Positions 11,484 through 23,181 of a stretch of 64,000 bases of DNA are shown piece after piece (position 1 is the stretch's first letter; each line of letters starts with the position of its first letter). The notes beneath the pieces were generated by a model. The model saw only the letters and a list, made by a program, of their open reading frames with translations, was not told where the DNA came from and did not search any database. The stretch is from positions 254,501-318,500 of the forward strand of contig JADEYG010000005.1 of NCBI GenBank assembly GCA_016906335.1. The letters run 5' to 3'. The translations under genes and the position numbers were made by a program. This DNA is from Novakomyces olei. Taxonomy: Eukaryota; Ascomycota; Novakomycetes; Novakomycetales; Novakomycetaceae.

Positions 11484-14400
11484 TTATGCGGCAGTGTGCT
11501 TCTCCGTGAGCGCCTCAGCCTCGGCAATATCCTCCTTCCAAAGATTACGCGTCCTCTCCGCGTCCAATGTGGGAAACATGACCGGGAAAACCTCGTCATA
11601 CGTCGCCACGGGCACGCCGTTAATGCCTTCCTTTACATAGTCGGGTAATTCTTCCCAGTCAGCGAGGTTCTCACGTGGGAAAAGGACGGTAGTAGAGCCA
11701 GCACGTTTAGAGGCAGCCACCTTTTCCCTCAGCCCACCAATCTGAAGCACTTTGCCCGTCAGTGTAATCTCGCCAGTTAAGGATATGGTGGACTCAACCG
11801 GGTAATCCATAGCGACAGACAAAAGTGCTGACGTCATAGCGACTCCAGCGGAAGGCCCATCCTTGGAGATTGCTCCAGAGGGACAGTGCAAATGGATTCT
11901 GGCGCGCTCAAAGAACCGATTTTCAGGAAAGTTTTTGGCCATAAAACTACGGGCAAAGGAATACGCCAGATCAGACGATTCCTTCATTACATTGCCCAAC
12001 GATCCCGTTGTCCTTAGCGCTGGAACACGGCTGGACTTTAGGGTTTGTTCAACGATTGCCTCAATGTAAAGTGCACTCCCGCCCATTGCCGTCCAAGCCA
12101 GGCCCATAATGACGCCCACAGGAGCCACCTCGTACAACCGATCTGACGCAATTTTCTCAGGGCCGACATAGTCATCAAGGTTATCTGCATTTATCTCAAT
12201 TTCAATCGTCTTGGGAATTACCAGCGGCTGGACTTTTTCACTGTTTGCATCTGGCTCTGAGGGTGGTTTTGCAGATTGGTCCTTGGCCGAAGGATCTGCC
12301 GCAGTTTGTACAGACTCGGTAGACTGCTTGTCTTGAACAGGACGCGCCTCAGTTAGCGGGGCTTCAGCGTCGGCAAAGCTCGCAGTAGCTCCGTTGGCCG
12401 CCGCTGCCTCCTCTTCTGCTTTTTGTACTTTGCGCACAACTTCCAAAGAAGCCTTGCGAAGTATCTTTTCAATATGCTGCTTGAGACTACGGACTCCGCT
12501 CTCTCGGCAATAATGCCGTACAAGCGATCTAATGGCACCCGGTGTTATGGTAATATTCGCATCTGCCAGACCCACCTTCTCTTTTGTCTCGGGGATAATA
12601 TACCGCTCAGCAATAGCAATCTTCTCTGCATCAACATAGCCCGATAGTTCAATGACTTCCATCCGGTCTAGCAACGGCCGCGGGATAGTTTCCGTCGTAT
12701 TCGCGGTACACACAAAAAGCGTCTGTGATAAGTCCACTGGGACATCCAGATAATGGTCCATATACGCATTGTTTTGCTCCGAGTCTAATAGCTCAAGCAG
12801 TGCGCTTGATGGACTGCCGTGATGCGATGTTCCAATTTTGTCGACTAGCTATTAGCAAAAATGATGATAGATTAACTGAAAAATGAAACGAAAAATAAAT
12901 TAATAAACAAATAATAAAAATAAATAAATAAATAAATAAGTAAATAAATAAATAATAAAAATAAATAAAATAGAAAATCGAGCTGCTCAAACATTTCAAT
13001 ACTTACTCTCGTCAATCATTACAAGAGGGTTCATAGAACCAGCAATTTTAAGCGCTTGGATCATTTTGCCCGGCATTGCGCCCACGTACGTCCGCCGATG
13101 GCCTTTAATCTCCGCAACATCGAAAAGACCGCCGACGCTAAACCGATAAAACTTTCTGTACAAAGCGCGGGCAATTGAGGCTCCGATAGACGTCTTGCCC
13201 ACGCCAGGCGGGCCTACCAAGCAGATAATCTTGCCCTGAACTGATCCACGTAATTTCCCAACAGCAATCAGCTCCAATATGCGATCCTTTACATCCTCCA
13301 TGCCGTAGTGGTCGTGTTCCAGGACAGAGGCTGCATTATCCACTGAGAAATTTTCCCTCGACGTAAGGCCCCACGGAACATTAACGAGCCACTCTAAATA
13401 GTTTCTAGTCGTCCCGTACTCTGAAACATGAGGATCTAGTGAATTGAACTTGGAAAGCTCTTCATTAAACACTTTTGCAACGGCATCCGGCATCTTCAAC
13501 TTGGCCGCACGCTCTTCAAATTTCTTTGCTAACCCGTTCTTGCCTTCGCTCTCAATGCCCAATTCACGCTGTGCAATTTTCAGCTGTTCGTTCCAGAAAT
13601 ACTCCTTTTGCCGAACCAACATTTTCTGCTCTATTTCGTTTATAATTTGTTTTTGAAAGGTAACAGACAAGTACTCGTTCTTCACCAACACGAGTGCAGA
13701 CCGCAGCCTTTGCTGAATAGTATCGGCCTCTATCGCCGCTTGGAAATTCTCCTGTGACCCTGAACCAATTGAGGCCGCCGCATCAGCTAAACCTTCTAAC
13801 GTTCTCGCCTTTTCAGTCTGGATCATTTGCTTGATCGAGTTGTTTACTGCACTGACAGAGTCGTGCTTTGTTATACTAACAATCTGATCAAAAACGTTGT
13901 GGATCTCGTTTTTCAAGGCTAAAAGTACGGGATCGTTACTGTCAAAGGGTTTGAGGTTCACTTTTTCCACATCGACACGAGTGACGTTGTACTTGTCGAG
14001 ATACTCATTCGTCCATAACGGCTTTGACTGAGTGTCACCGCTTGCTGCTGTTGCTGCTTTGCTTGCGTCCTCTGAAATGGAGGGTTTGTCGGTTGTTTCT
14101 GTCGCTGCTGTAGATGGAGGAGAAGCTGTGTCTTTTGCAGTGTCCGCAGGCCCCTCAGATTTGGCTTTGCTTTCACGTTCTATTTTCGCTTTCGCAAAAG
14201 CCTCGTCGTCCTTTGAAGGATAAAGCTTGTTTATCCTCACGCGTGCGTGCGGGTAAAGTACAACTGTTAGTCCCTTGGATGCCGATTCGTAAAAGGAAGT
14301 TATCTGCGCCAGGGTTCCAACATCGTAGATCTCGTCCATGTTTCTAACAACATCGGCCTCAGAATTATCATCCTTCGTCAGAATCGTAACCAAAAACGGA

Positions 14401-15241
14401 TTATTTCGAGCCTCGATTTCCCGGACAGCCTTTTGAACTTCTGGGTCTTGGATTGTGACAAATTTATAGAAGCCTGGACATTAGTAATAGGTCTAAAGCA
14501 AAAGGGCATAAAGCAAAGGGCCAAGCATAATCGAGCTGGGTATTATGCGAAATGTACAGCTGTAAACTTACCCGGAAAAACCGGTTTCTTTGTCACCGGA
14601 ATAGCCAACAATGGCGGAAACTCCTTTATAGAGCGCACGTCTTGAAGCTGAGTGGTAGAGTGATGGTAGGGTCCAATCGAGCTTGGACCGCCCAGTTTTT
14701 GTGGGCTGGTTGAGACGATGTTAGACGCAGACACAGAGTTTTTGTCAGACGAGTCAGAGGTTCGGTTCTTGCCCTCGGACTGTGAGCGCGGCCGGTCTCC
14801 CTGCTCTTTCTCTCCGTCCTCCGGCTTATCCTCTTTACCAGCCTCAGCAGCAGCCTCACTGCCCTGCTTCTTGGCCTTTGACTTTGCGCCATCAGCCGCC
14901 ACTGTCTGCTCATCGTCCTGCTCCCCTGGCTTGTCTCCTTCTTCTATAGACTTGGGCTTACGGCCTCGGCGCTGCTCTAGCGCTGGTGCGGATGGCCGGA
15001 AAGGCGCTTTCAGACTATTGTTAGTAGCAAAAGGCCTTTTGCCAATATCAAAAACGGGCAAAATGGGCACTACTCTGCTCTCCGAAAGCTGTGAGCGCCG
15101 CAGAACGTTCGCCCGGCCGAAATGCTTCGACGAAGCTGAGCCCAGAGCGATAGCTCGAGACAGATCTCTGTCCAGGCAGTTTGTACAATACGATCTGCTT
15201 CGCAGCCGCAAAGCCGGTTTCGCCGGCCTTATACGCTGCAT
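11484..15241 (-). CDS. PIM1: Mitochondrial Lon protease (Pim1)
   Basis: ATP-dependent serine protease of the mitochondrial matrix that degrades damaged proteins and binds mtDNA. Three exons (14572-15241, 13007-14473, 11484-12844) give about 1165 residues, typical of fungal Pim1. The N-terminus is rich in Arg, Ser and Ala without acid (MQRIRPAKPALRLRSRSY), a matrix presequence, then a low-complexity linker. The LON substrate-binding domain begins about residue 205 (FPPLLAIPVTKKPVFPGF). The AAA+ domain has Walker A GPPGVGKTS (about 640) and Walker B VMIDEIDKIG, the latter restored only when intron 2 is removed. The protease domain has the catalytic Ser in KDGPSAGVAM (about 1040) and Lys in AASKRAGS (about 1090). 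The insert between AAA+ and protease domains (about 860-930) is enriched in Ala/Glu and non-conserved, as in yeast Pim1. Intron 12845-13006 is rich in AAAT units. Confidence 0.95.
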
Positions 15242-16211
15242 TACAAAGCGCCTATATGCAAAACTTGGTCACAACAGCGACCGAGGGTTTTGCCGTTTTG
15301 CCTTTTTGCCTTTTAAACGGCGTCTTTTGCACTCGTTCGCCGCGTTACGTAGGCTCTGTACAATATGGCGTATGTATAATTTGTGTATAGAGCGTGTATG
15401 GAGAATTCTGGTATATGACTAATAATCTCGTCTGTGGTTTAATTAATTATTATAAATTAAATTCGAATAATGGATAGAGAAAATGAGGAAACCGAGAAAG
15501 TAAGGTGATGGAGAACATAGAGAACATGGAATTTTAAAGAAAAGAAAGTTATATAAAGAATTAAAAGAAAAATAAAAAAGAATCAAATAAAAATTAAAAT
15601 TAAAATTAAAATAGAAATAAATTGAATTAGAAATAAAATAGAAATAAATTTATATATTGTTTTGCAAACGCTGCGATGTATAATTTGCCTTGGCGATGTA
15701 GTCGATAAACTTCTCTGCAGCCTTGACGCGATCCAAGTTGTAAAATTTTTAAGATTCTGTATAAAGTGCATGAACTCAACTTATATTAAGCGTCTTTGTT
15801 CTATGTTCTGTTTATTATAGACCTCAGACGCGCGCTAAAAACTGCCTTACAAAAGTCAGACTCAAATTTTCTACGCGTGTCATAGACGCACACTAGTTGT
15901 TCTATTTCCCTCCTCCCAAGTACGATCGGCACTCACGTAAGAAGATGAGAATTTTGCTGGAAATCCATACCGACTTTTATTAAGCTCATTTTCTTTTCAT
16001 AATAGATTATTTACAAGATAAGAGACCTCGTGAAATATAGACGACGAGAGACGAACGTGTCAAACAAGCACCAATAAACCGAAAACCGAAAGTGTTAAAA
16101 CTAAACTAAAATAAAACAAAAATGCAATTAAAAAAGCCATCGAAAGGAATAAAGCAAAAGCACTGTTAGAATGAAAATGTTAACTGTATCGATAAAATCA
16201 AGATTAAGCAT
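15242..16211. other. Gene-free spacer between LON and PIG-S genes
   Basis: About 970 bp. The right-hand end of the LON promoter is moderately GC rich; 15540-15660 is a run of AAAATT and AAAT-type units. No convincing ORF or RNA gene seen. Confidence 0.6.
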
Positions 16212-17828
16212 TTACGAGCGCAACCTTTTCCGGCCTCTCCATTCCTTTAACAGAGATACGCTCTCTTTAACGGCAGCAATTATTAACGGTGGACAAAGCG
16301 GTCCAAATAAAGGTACGTAAACACCGATTTTGTGCTCGTCGACAGAATAAAGACTCGTGGCCATATCAGGATTAAAAAAAGCCTTTTCTGCGTACATTAA
16401 AGCATCTGCCGACTGACGTAAAGCCTCTTGTGTAGAATTCGCTTGTAAAAGCTCACAAGCCTACGTATCGTTAGCACGCTATAATAATTTGATAAATGTT
16501 CTCGCAAACATAATATAGAAATTATCCCAACCTTTTCCAAGTGCTTCAACGAGCGCAGCACTTGCTCGCTCACTTCTTCCGGAATTTCAAGTCCTTCAAT
16601 CTGCTGTGCAAGCCGTGCAAAACTTGCCAAAGTGCTACCGGCACTGTAAACGTTTTCTACTACTCTTTTCCGCATAATTTCGCGTAGAGCTGTCTCTGGG
16701 ATTAAACCAGTGCGAGCATCGATTTTCGCTTGAATGCCCAATAAGCGTAGCATGTGTATGGCGAATACTGATAGCGGTTCACGTAAATCGTCGACGCTGA
16801 GATGGTGAGCTTCAGCGCCAGGATTATAAACGAGAACGGAGCCCCATTGAGGCAATAGAAAGGCGTTATTTGGCACATAATGCTCACTCATATCCCGCAA
16901 AAGAAGCGGACGGAAGGCAACAGCAGGAACATAGAGCAGTAAATTGACGGTTGGTTGAGTCGAGAATATTGTGGACGAATCTGATTCTGCTGAATTAATA
17001 AACTGAGGTAAACTGGCAGCTGGGAGAAAATAAGAAGAACCGTCGTGGTCTGGTATTAGAGGCAGCTCCGAATAGTATTGGATTTGGCTATCGACCGTCA
17101 TGTTGGACAGAGCGGATAGCTGATCCAACAGCGGGCTAAGATAGCCCTGTATAGCGGCCTCAATGTCCCACGATTGTATCAAACTTTCACCGCCACCATT
17201 ACTTAGGCTGAACACGAGATTGTAGTCGCTCGAGTATCGCATCACGCGCTTGTCACTGCCGGAAAGATGAGCAGGCGCGTCGCCTTCAGCGGACGCAATG
17301 GCGACATCGCGTTTCTCTGCCGATATTGCTCTTACTTCTGGACAAGCCTGGAAGGAATTAGTTTTACTATTCTTTTACTTTTCTGCTTGTTATTTGGTTT
17401 CGAGCTTTTGAGATTTTAAAATATTTTTTTGTCCTCATTTTTGTTTTCTTTTCTCGGTCAATCGAGCAGCTCATTCCTTATTTACGCGTTCACAGCAAAG
17501 GCTTTCACTTTTGACGTCTTTTTTTCTTTAATTCTGCTCCTGAAATAGCTTCTTCTCCTTTCATCATACAATCCCATTTTCCCAGGCAAGCATACGCTCG
17601 GTGGGCAAATATGCCTTGTGGATACTCGTCGTATGGATCCATAGCGGTATACCGATTAAGACAACGATCTTTTCGACAGAGTCAGTCAAAATTATCAGAT
17701 CAATATAGATTTTATACCCAGAAAGAAAGTACGACCATACGTCGTTGCCAAATCTCCTGTTTTAGCTGCTGTTGCGATTGTCGCTCTGACAGCAATCGCT
17801 TCTTGTCCCCATCTGCGGTTTGTGCCAT
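16212..17828 (-). CDS. GPI17: GPI transamidase subunit PIG-S / Gpi17
   Basis: Endoplasmic-reticulum subunit of the GPI transamidase, which attaches GPI anchors to proteins. Four exons (17718-17828, 17570-17668, 16532-17347, 16212-16460) join into 424 residues. Residues about 30-52 form the N-terminal membrane segment (MVVLSFWIVVLIGIPLW), completed only by removing a 49-nt intron, and are followed by HTTSIHKAYLP, the PIG-S pattern. The lumenal domain includes LLLYVPAVAFRP and FLLPQWGSVLVYNP. The C-terminal part has EKAFFNPDMATSLYSVDEHK then VYVPLFGPLCPPLIIAAV, the family's conserved end with a second, weaker membrane segment. At 424 residues it is shorter than most orthologs, mainly through a short N-terminal lumenal part. 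The third donor is GTTGGG rather than GTA-type, yet the frame and the family alignment need it. Confidence 0.85.
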
Positions 17829-17862
17829 GCGCCAGCACAAAAGTGGAGTTCGATAAGACGAT

Positions 17863-17933
<71 letters not shown>

Positions 17934-18301
17934 TTCATTTATGTTTAATTATATTTAATTATATTTAATTATATTTAATTATATTTATTTATTATTCATT
18001 TATTCATTCACTCATCTTTACATTTGCCCATTTATATCAAAGTAAAAGAATTAAAAAGGAAACAGTTTGGAAAACTGGTCACAAACTGTCTGGCCGAAAA
18101 CCCTGACTATTAAAGTGATTTGCGCGCGACACACGAGCGACAAAGGCGTGCAAGGACGCGGCGCTCGAGCAGTTTGATCCATTGGCGATCGCGCCCTCAG
18201 TCTGTATGACTACGCGGTAACACAGGATTGACGGAAATAAAATAAAATAAAATCAAAAATAAAATAAAATAAAATAAAAAAGCAAAAAACCAGAGCAAAA
18301 T
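17829..18301. repeat. Divergent spacer with (TTTA)n microsatellite
   Basis: The 473-bp spacer between the PIG-S and capping-enzyme genes. About 19 copies of ATTT run from 17861 to about 17937, followed by TTTAATTATA units to 17990. A patch of AAAAT units (18236-18280) lies just upstream of the capping-enzyme ATG. Confidence 0.9.
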
Positions 18302-20083
18302 ATGGGAAAAGAACTGCCAGTGATCCCCGGTCCCAGGGTCGAGATTCCTAAAGAACTGGTCAGATTACAGCGCCGCGTGGCTGATCTGCTCAACCGTGAC
18401 TCTCTACACTTTCCTGGAGCGCAGCCGGTTTCGCTTACGACGCGGCATTTACAGACTCTAGTCGATAATGATTACTACGTGTGCGAGAAATCGGACGGCA
18501 TTAGGTGTCTAATGTACATCTCTCGAGACGCGACTGACAATGCTTCCAAGTTTACAGACGCCGTTTATCTGATCGACAGGCGGAACGATTACTACCGCGT
18601 TCCCCGCTTGCATTTCCCTGTCCCCGGAGACCATACTTTCCGAGATTGCCATCGCGACAGTATTCTGGACGGTGAACTCGTTCTGGATACGTTTGCCGAC
18701 GGCCGCAAAGTGACACGTTTCCTCCTGTTTGACTGCCTCGTAATGGACGGCAAACGTGTAGTCGAAAGGCCGCTGGATAAGCGGCTGGGGTATTGCAAGG
18801 TTATGGTGTATGAGCCTTTGGAGAAACTGTTGAAGACTAACCCTGATGTGCGGCGGCGTATGCCCTTTGAAGTTGCCTTCAAGGAGATGCAGCTGGCTTA
18901 TGGGATCAAGATGATGTTTGATACAGTTATACCCGGCCTTCACCACGGCAATGATGGGCTTATTTTCACACCGCTCAATACTCCTTACAAGTATGGTACG
19001 GACACGATGCTGTTAAAGTGGAAACCGAGCGAGGAAAACTCGATCGATTTTCGGCTGCGGCTTTCTCTGAGCCTGAATGAGCAGGGAAACCCTGATCCGC
19101 AGCTGATGCCCCAGTTTGATTTGTATGTATACACGGGCGACCGCCGGCAGCATGATCCATACCAGTATTTTGCCAGTATGTATGTCGACGAGGAGGAATG
19201 GCAAAGGCTGCAGCAGATTCCGCTGGTAGATGCAATTGTAGAGTGTGTCAGGGACGCTGAAGGGCGATGGAGGCTGATGCGGTTCCGAGAGGATAAACTG
19301 GAAGCCAATCATGTATCGACCCTGCACGCAACCTTGCAAAGTATTGAAGACGGAGTCTCAAAGGCTGAGCTGTTACAGAATGCTTATGCTATGCGCGAGG
19401 CTTTTAAGCGTCGACGGAGCGGGACTGCCGGGGTGAAAACGGGTGTGGCAATTAGTAATGGTGATCATCATCCTCAGCAGCCAAGGGAGCAGGATAATGT
19501 GAATGGGAACGGGCAAAAGGAGGTCTTGTCGGTGGGTGTAAAGACTGATGGTGATGGAGGAAAAAGCGTTACAAACAAAGCGGGTCAAGAACAAGAAGGC
19601 AAGGAAAGGCTCAACGATGAAGTTTGTAATGTGAATAGCGAGCAGGTAAGGGATACTGGGGAAAAGTGTAAAAATACCCAGCCAGAGCAAGAGTCCGGCA
19701 CATCAGCAGACGGCTCTGGTCTCGAAAAGACGAGCGTTATCGGCACTAGATTTGATGGTGCCAACGGTGGACTTGCAGACTCCAAACCTGTAGACTCCGA
19801 AACAAGAGACGCAGAGATTGTTTCTGCTCCAGTAGAGACAGTTCCGGCGACAGGTTCCTTACGATCCGAGTTGAAAACAAAATTAATGGATGATCGGGAA
19901 AGCAGCAGCAGTATGACTCCGCCGTCTCAAACGCCAATAAAGGATAGCGCAGAGATGAAGCGGAGCACAACTTTCTCATTGGCGTCTCATGACGAACCGG
20001 CCTCAGAGCCGGAAGAGCCTCTACCGAAAAAGCCACGGAAAATGAGTGCTATCTACGATATTTTGAACGATACGAACGAGTAG
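18302..20083 (+). CDS. CEG1: mRNA guanylyltransferase (capping enzyme alpha subunit)
   Basis: Transfers GMP to the 5' diphosphate end of nascent mRNA in the nucleus. Single exon, 593 residues. Motif I CEKSDGIRC places the GMP-linked lysine at residue 63. Motif III is YLIDRRNDYYRV, motif IIIa LDGELV (DGELVLD), motif IV HGNDGLIFTP and motif V LLKWKPSEENSIDF. The OB fold follows to about residue 375. The last 210 residues are an unconserved, charged tail (Gly/Asn/Gln/Ser rich) ending PLPKKPRKMSAIYDILND; that end includes a possible nuclear signal. The usual fungal enzyme is about 400-460 residues, so the tail is long. As in other fungi there is no attached RNA triphosphatase domain, which is expected to be a separate protein (Cet1 type). 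Confidence 0.95.
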   Translation: MGKELPVIPGPRVEIPKELVRLQRRVADLLNRDSLHFPGAQPVSLTTRHLQTLVDNDYYVCEKSDGIRCLMYISRDATDNASKFTDAVYLIDRRNDYYRVPRLHFPVPGDHTFRDCHRDSILDGELVLDTFADGRKVTRFLLFDCLVMDGKRVVERPLDKRLGYCKVMVYEPLEKLLKTNPDVRRRMPFEVAFKEMQLAYGIKMMFDTVIPGLHHGNDGLIFTPLNTPYKYGTDTMLLKWKPSEENSIDFRLRLSLSLNEQGNPDPQLMPQFDLYVYTGDRRQHDPYQYFASMYVDEEEWQRLQQIPLVDAIVECVRDAEGRWRLMRFREDKLEANHVSTLHATLQSIEDGVSKAELLQNAYAMREAFKRRRSGTAGVKTGVAISNGDHHPQQPREQDNVNGNGQKEVLSVGVKTDGDGGKSVTNKAGQEQEGKERLNDEVCNVNSEQVRDTGEKCKNTQPEQESGTSADGSGLEKTSVIGTRFDGANGGLADSKPVDSETRDAEIVSAPVETVPATGSLRSELKTKLMDDRESSSSMTPPSQTPIKDSAEMKRSTTFSLASHDEPASEPEEPLPKKPRKMSAIYDILNDTNE

Positions 20084-20574
20084 TTTAAGAGAATTTGGTT
20101 TCGTCTTTATGGTTTTATGTCTATTGCGGATGTTGTTCACCAGTTATTGTGGCTTGAGTCTTCTCGGCTTGTGATTTCAAGGTTTTTCATATCGCAAGTC
20201 TGAGTTTTATTTTGTAGCGCAAAGCTATCATGGATTTAGCCCGACAAACTGCTGTTTGAGGGCGTTGATCATTGGCGTTGAACACCTCAGCTGTGTGAGA
20301 CACTGTAGCCTGTTTGCACCTCAGCCTGGTATAACGAATGTTCGTTTAAGCGAACTCTTTCGCTATAGCGAACTATATCGATGTTTACCTGGTTTATCTC
20401 TGTATAGAACAACGGAAAACTTTGCCAGTTTTTCCAGCGTACGGTTTGCAAGCCATTCACAAAAGTCGGTCATGGTATCTTAAATTTTGTTTTATTAATC
20501 TGTACATAATTATTCCTCCAATGAACCTGAAAATAGAAATAAACATAAAAGTTAAGAGTTCGTTTTCAGAATAA
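20084..20574. other. Convergent spacer after capping-enzyme gene
   Basis: About 490 bp between two convergent genes. A small inverted arrangement of GTTCG/CGAAC around 20339-20377 may form weak hairpins. No convincing gene. Confidence 0.5.
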
Positions 20575-21064
20575 TCAAAAATCATTTATCAGCCCTCCGC
20601 TAAGTTTAGAAGTATCAAGCTTAAAGACATCGCCATTAGAAGTCTCCGATTCTGCTTTCGGCAATTGTTCTGCTGTCTTGAATCGTACAGCTACCAGATA
20701 CCTCTCATAATCGGATTTTCGCTGCCGTAATTTTTCCGTCGTCAGACTATCCGAAACCAAATTGCCACGGGTTCGGCTATCTACCGCAAAAACATCAATC
20801 ATATTTGCGGTTGCTCTATTAACAATATCTGCCAGCTTTCGTTGAACTGCTGCCGAGTCTATATGGCCCATTGAGTTTTCGCCCATTCCGCCATTTGGAA
20901 GACTTTTGCATAAGCATTGTAATCAAAATTTGACCAATTAAAAAATTAAGAAAATCTTACGGTGATTGTGTGACAGGGAGACCATCCTGGTCTCGTAAAA
21001 GCGCTGATCTCTCATCGATTTCGCCGTCGGGCCGCTGAGCAAAGCAGCTACAACATGATCCCAT
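20575..21064 (-). CDS. LAMTOR1/Ego1(Meh1)-like lysosomal membrane anchor
   Basis: Two exons (20961-21064, 20575-20902) give 143 residues. The N-terminus MGSCCSCF has Gly2, Ser6 and cysteines 4, 5 and 7, the classic set for N-myristoylation followed by palmitoylation. It is followed by an acidic DERSALL, as in LAMTOR1 and Ego1 proteins. The core ADIVNRATANMIDVFAVDS matches the LAMTOR1 helix (LAKTASNIIDVSAADS in the human protein). This family anchors the Ragulator/EGO complex on the vacuole or lysosome, where Rag GTPases signal amino-acid levels to TORC1. The first exon is only 104 bp, so the diagnostic lipidation motif is easily missed; splicing at 20903-20960 (58 nt) restores a continuous frame. 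Assignment rests on motif order and length, not on a search. Confidence 0.75.
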
Positions 21065-21502
21065 TGAGCTTGATCTGTTAATTACCAGTGCTGAATTTAT
21101 AGCGTAGACAAATAAATTACTGATTAATTAATGTATATATTAATTTAATTTTCTGGTAGATAATTTGGGAATACGAATAATAAATGAAGTTAATAGCGAT
21201 AGTGGCTAATAATAAATAATAAACAGCCGAAAAATGGCAGTGAATAATCAACAACAATAATTTGGCATGATTTATTTCATACTATTTATGCTTTATTAAT
21301 TAACTTATTTGTTATTGTTTATTATTTATTATTTAATTGTTAATTATTAATTAATTATTCCATAACCAATTAATAACAACATTATTTAGACCAGTCAATA
21401 AAACCAATTCAGTTCCAGATTAAAGAGCCCCCACTGGGCGATATCAATGTCTAATACACACAAATAAGAGTTTTCGTCTCCTTAATGAAATACAGTAATA
21501 GC
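21065..21502. other. AT-rich spacer
   Basis: 438 bp between two minus-strand genes, very AT rich with AATAAT/TTAATT patches (21170-21400). No gene recognised; presumed promoter of the LAMTOR1-like gene. Confidence 0.5.
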
Positions 21503-22670
21503 CTAGTCCTCAGGATTATCACGATACGGTTTGCGGCTTGGCTCATCCGTGTCGTGGTAGCTGTCGAGCTCGTACTGGCCCACGCGCTCTCCACGGCTGC
21601 GTCCACTGGCATAATCCTTGTGCTTGTGAATACGGAATACAGGGATATTACGGGGACGCCGTACGACGAAAAAGTAGAAGGCAAGAACGATAAGCAGGCC
21701 TACAATAGCACAGGGAACACCAATTGCAGCCCTCAAATTGCGCTTAGCTTCCCTTACTGCCTTGTCATGTTCGGCCTTCTTGCTGGGATCTTCATTCTTG
21801 GCCAGCTGGAAGACTGCACTGTTTGACGACATGGAATCACCTTCAATTGGGACCATCTTCAGGTAAACTTGCCGCGTAGCATTACCCTCAAGCCATTTAC
21901 CTTGCACCTTGAAATTCCACGAACCAGCGTTGGATGAAATTGTGCCAGACTGCGTCAGCAGTTCGTTCTCGGACTCGTAGAGCAAAGCGATATTTACATG
22001 CTCAGCGTCGCGATAGTAAGTCGGGTCCCATGTCACTTCGTAGGATTTGCCCTTGACCAATCGCTCGCCTGCTTGATTAGAAGACAGAGAAATTGTATTA
22101 AAAAATAATTATAAAAAGAACAGAAAAATAATTAATGCAGAAGAAACGGGAAAACAAAACAAAAAATAAACCAAAAAATTGTGCAATTAATACGCGTAAC
22201 TAATTGCAAATTAAAGACTACTTACCCTCTTGGGGATAACAGAACGGAGCCCGCGAGTAGTTTGAAGGAAGGCACGTGTTTTCTCCGATCAGAGTAGTGT
22301 TAGTGCCATTGGCAGACGCTTGAGCAGTGGGAACGGCAGCGATTCCAGTACGAGATCTCGGAAACACGGTAAACGTGGTCAGCGATCCGTCGGACAAGTA
22401 AGACTTTACGACTTCAGGAGTCCTGATAATCGTCAGCACTCCATCGTCTCCGGCCTCCGTAGTGGCTGTACTGTCCGCTGACGCGGTCACTGTAGTTGTA
22501 ATGGAAGCGCTGCTGCTTTCTTCCGCGAGAGCCGTAGACGCGGCAGTGGCAGTAGGAGTCGATCCAACGGAAGACGAGACCGACGCAGAAGTTGTCGCTG
22601 CTGATTGTGCTGCCACCGAACGTAATACGGCAGCTGTTACTGCCAACTTCCAACCAATGACGCGTGCCAT
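21503..22670 (-). CDS. Psg1-like type I Golgi/ER membrane protein
   Basis: Two exons (22226-22670, 21503-22068; intron 157 nt) give 336 residues. A signal peptide covers about 1-21 (MARVIGWKLAVTAAVLRSVA). A Ser/Thr/Ala-rich stretch that is a likely O-mannosylation region follows (about 22-100). The lumenal domain has TCLPSNYSRAPFCYPQEG then SYEVTWDP, a pattern like that of yeast Psg1 (YKL077W), which is needed for plasma-membrane H+-ATPase Pma1 maturation in the Golgi. One membrane segment (AIGVPCAIVGLLIVLAFYFF, about 260-282) and a basic and then acidic cytosolic tail of about 55 residues end the protein. The match is to the cysteine/VTWD pattern and topology; the name should be read as likely, not certain. 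Confidence 0.7.
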
Positions 22671-23181
22671 TTTGATTCTGTGTAAAGCTGGTTTTTCGTA
22701 TGGCTTTGGCCGGGTCTAAAGGCACAAACAATTATTTATATTTTTTTGGCCAATTTTCAAGCCGGTCGGTGGTTTTCTGCGTATTCTTACCGCCATATTC
22801 TGCGTGTACGGATTTGTATAATGGTTGTATGTATTCGGACTGGCATTCACCACACTCGGTCCTCCTCCGTCCGATATACCTAATCCGTCATACAGCAAAG
22901 TAATTGCAGTAAAATACCTGTCGTGCCTGTAGATAACATTAGGGCTAGGGCTAATTTATATATTAATAATTTTAAACTTTTGCAATAGCTGATGAATTCT
23001 TGTCGAAAAGACAATACAATAGTACACACTATAATACACACTATAATACACACTATAATACACACTATAAAACAAATAAAACACACTATAAAATACACAA
23101 TTTCACATACTAAAACTGATCAAATAAAGATCGAGCCATCAGCACCGAGCGAGCGGCGACGCCAAATTTTCGCAGCGGCTC
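22671..23181. promoter_or_regulatory. Divergent promoter of PSG1-like and TRP genes with repeats
   Basis: The 511-bp divergent spacer holds TTAGGGCTAGGGCTAA (about 22939-22955), a telobox-like element, and a 12-bp tandem repeat of ACACTATAATAC type, four to five copies (about 23026-23090), close to the TRP start. Confidence 0.6.
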
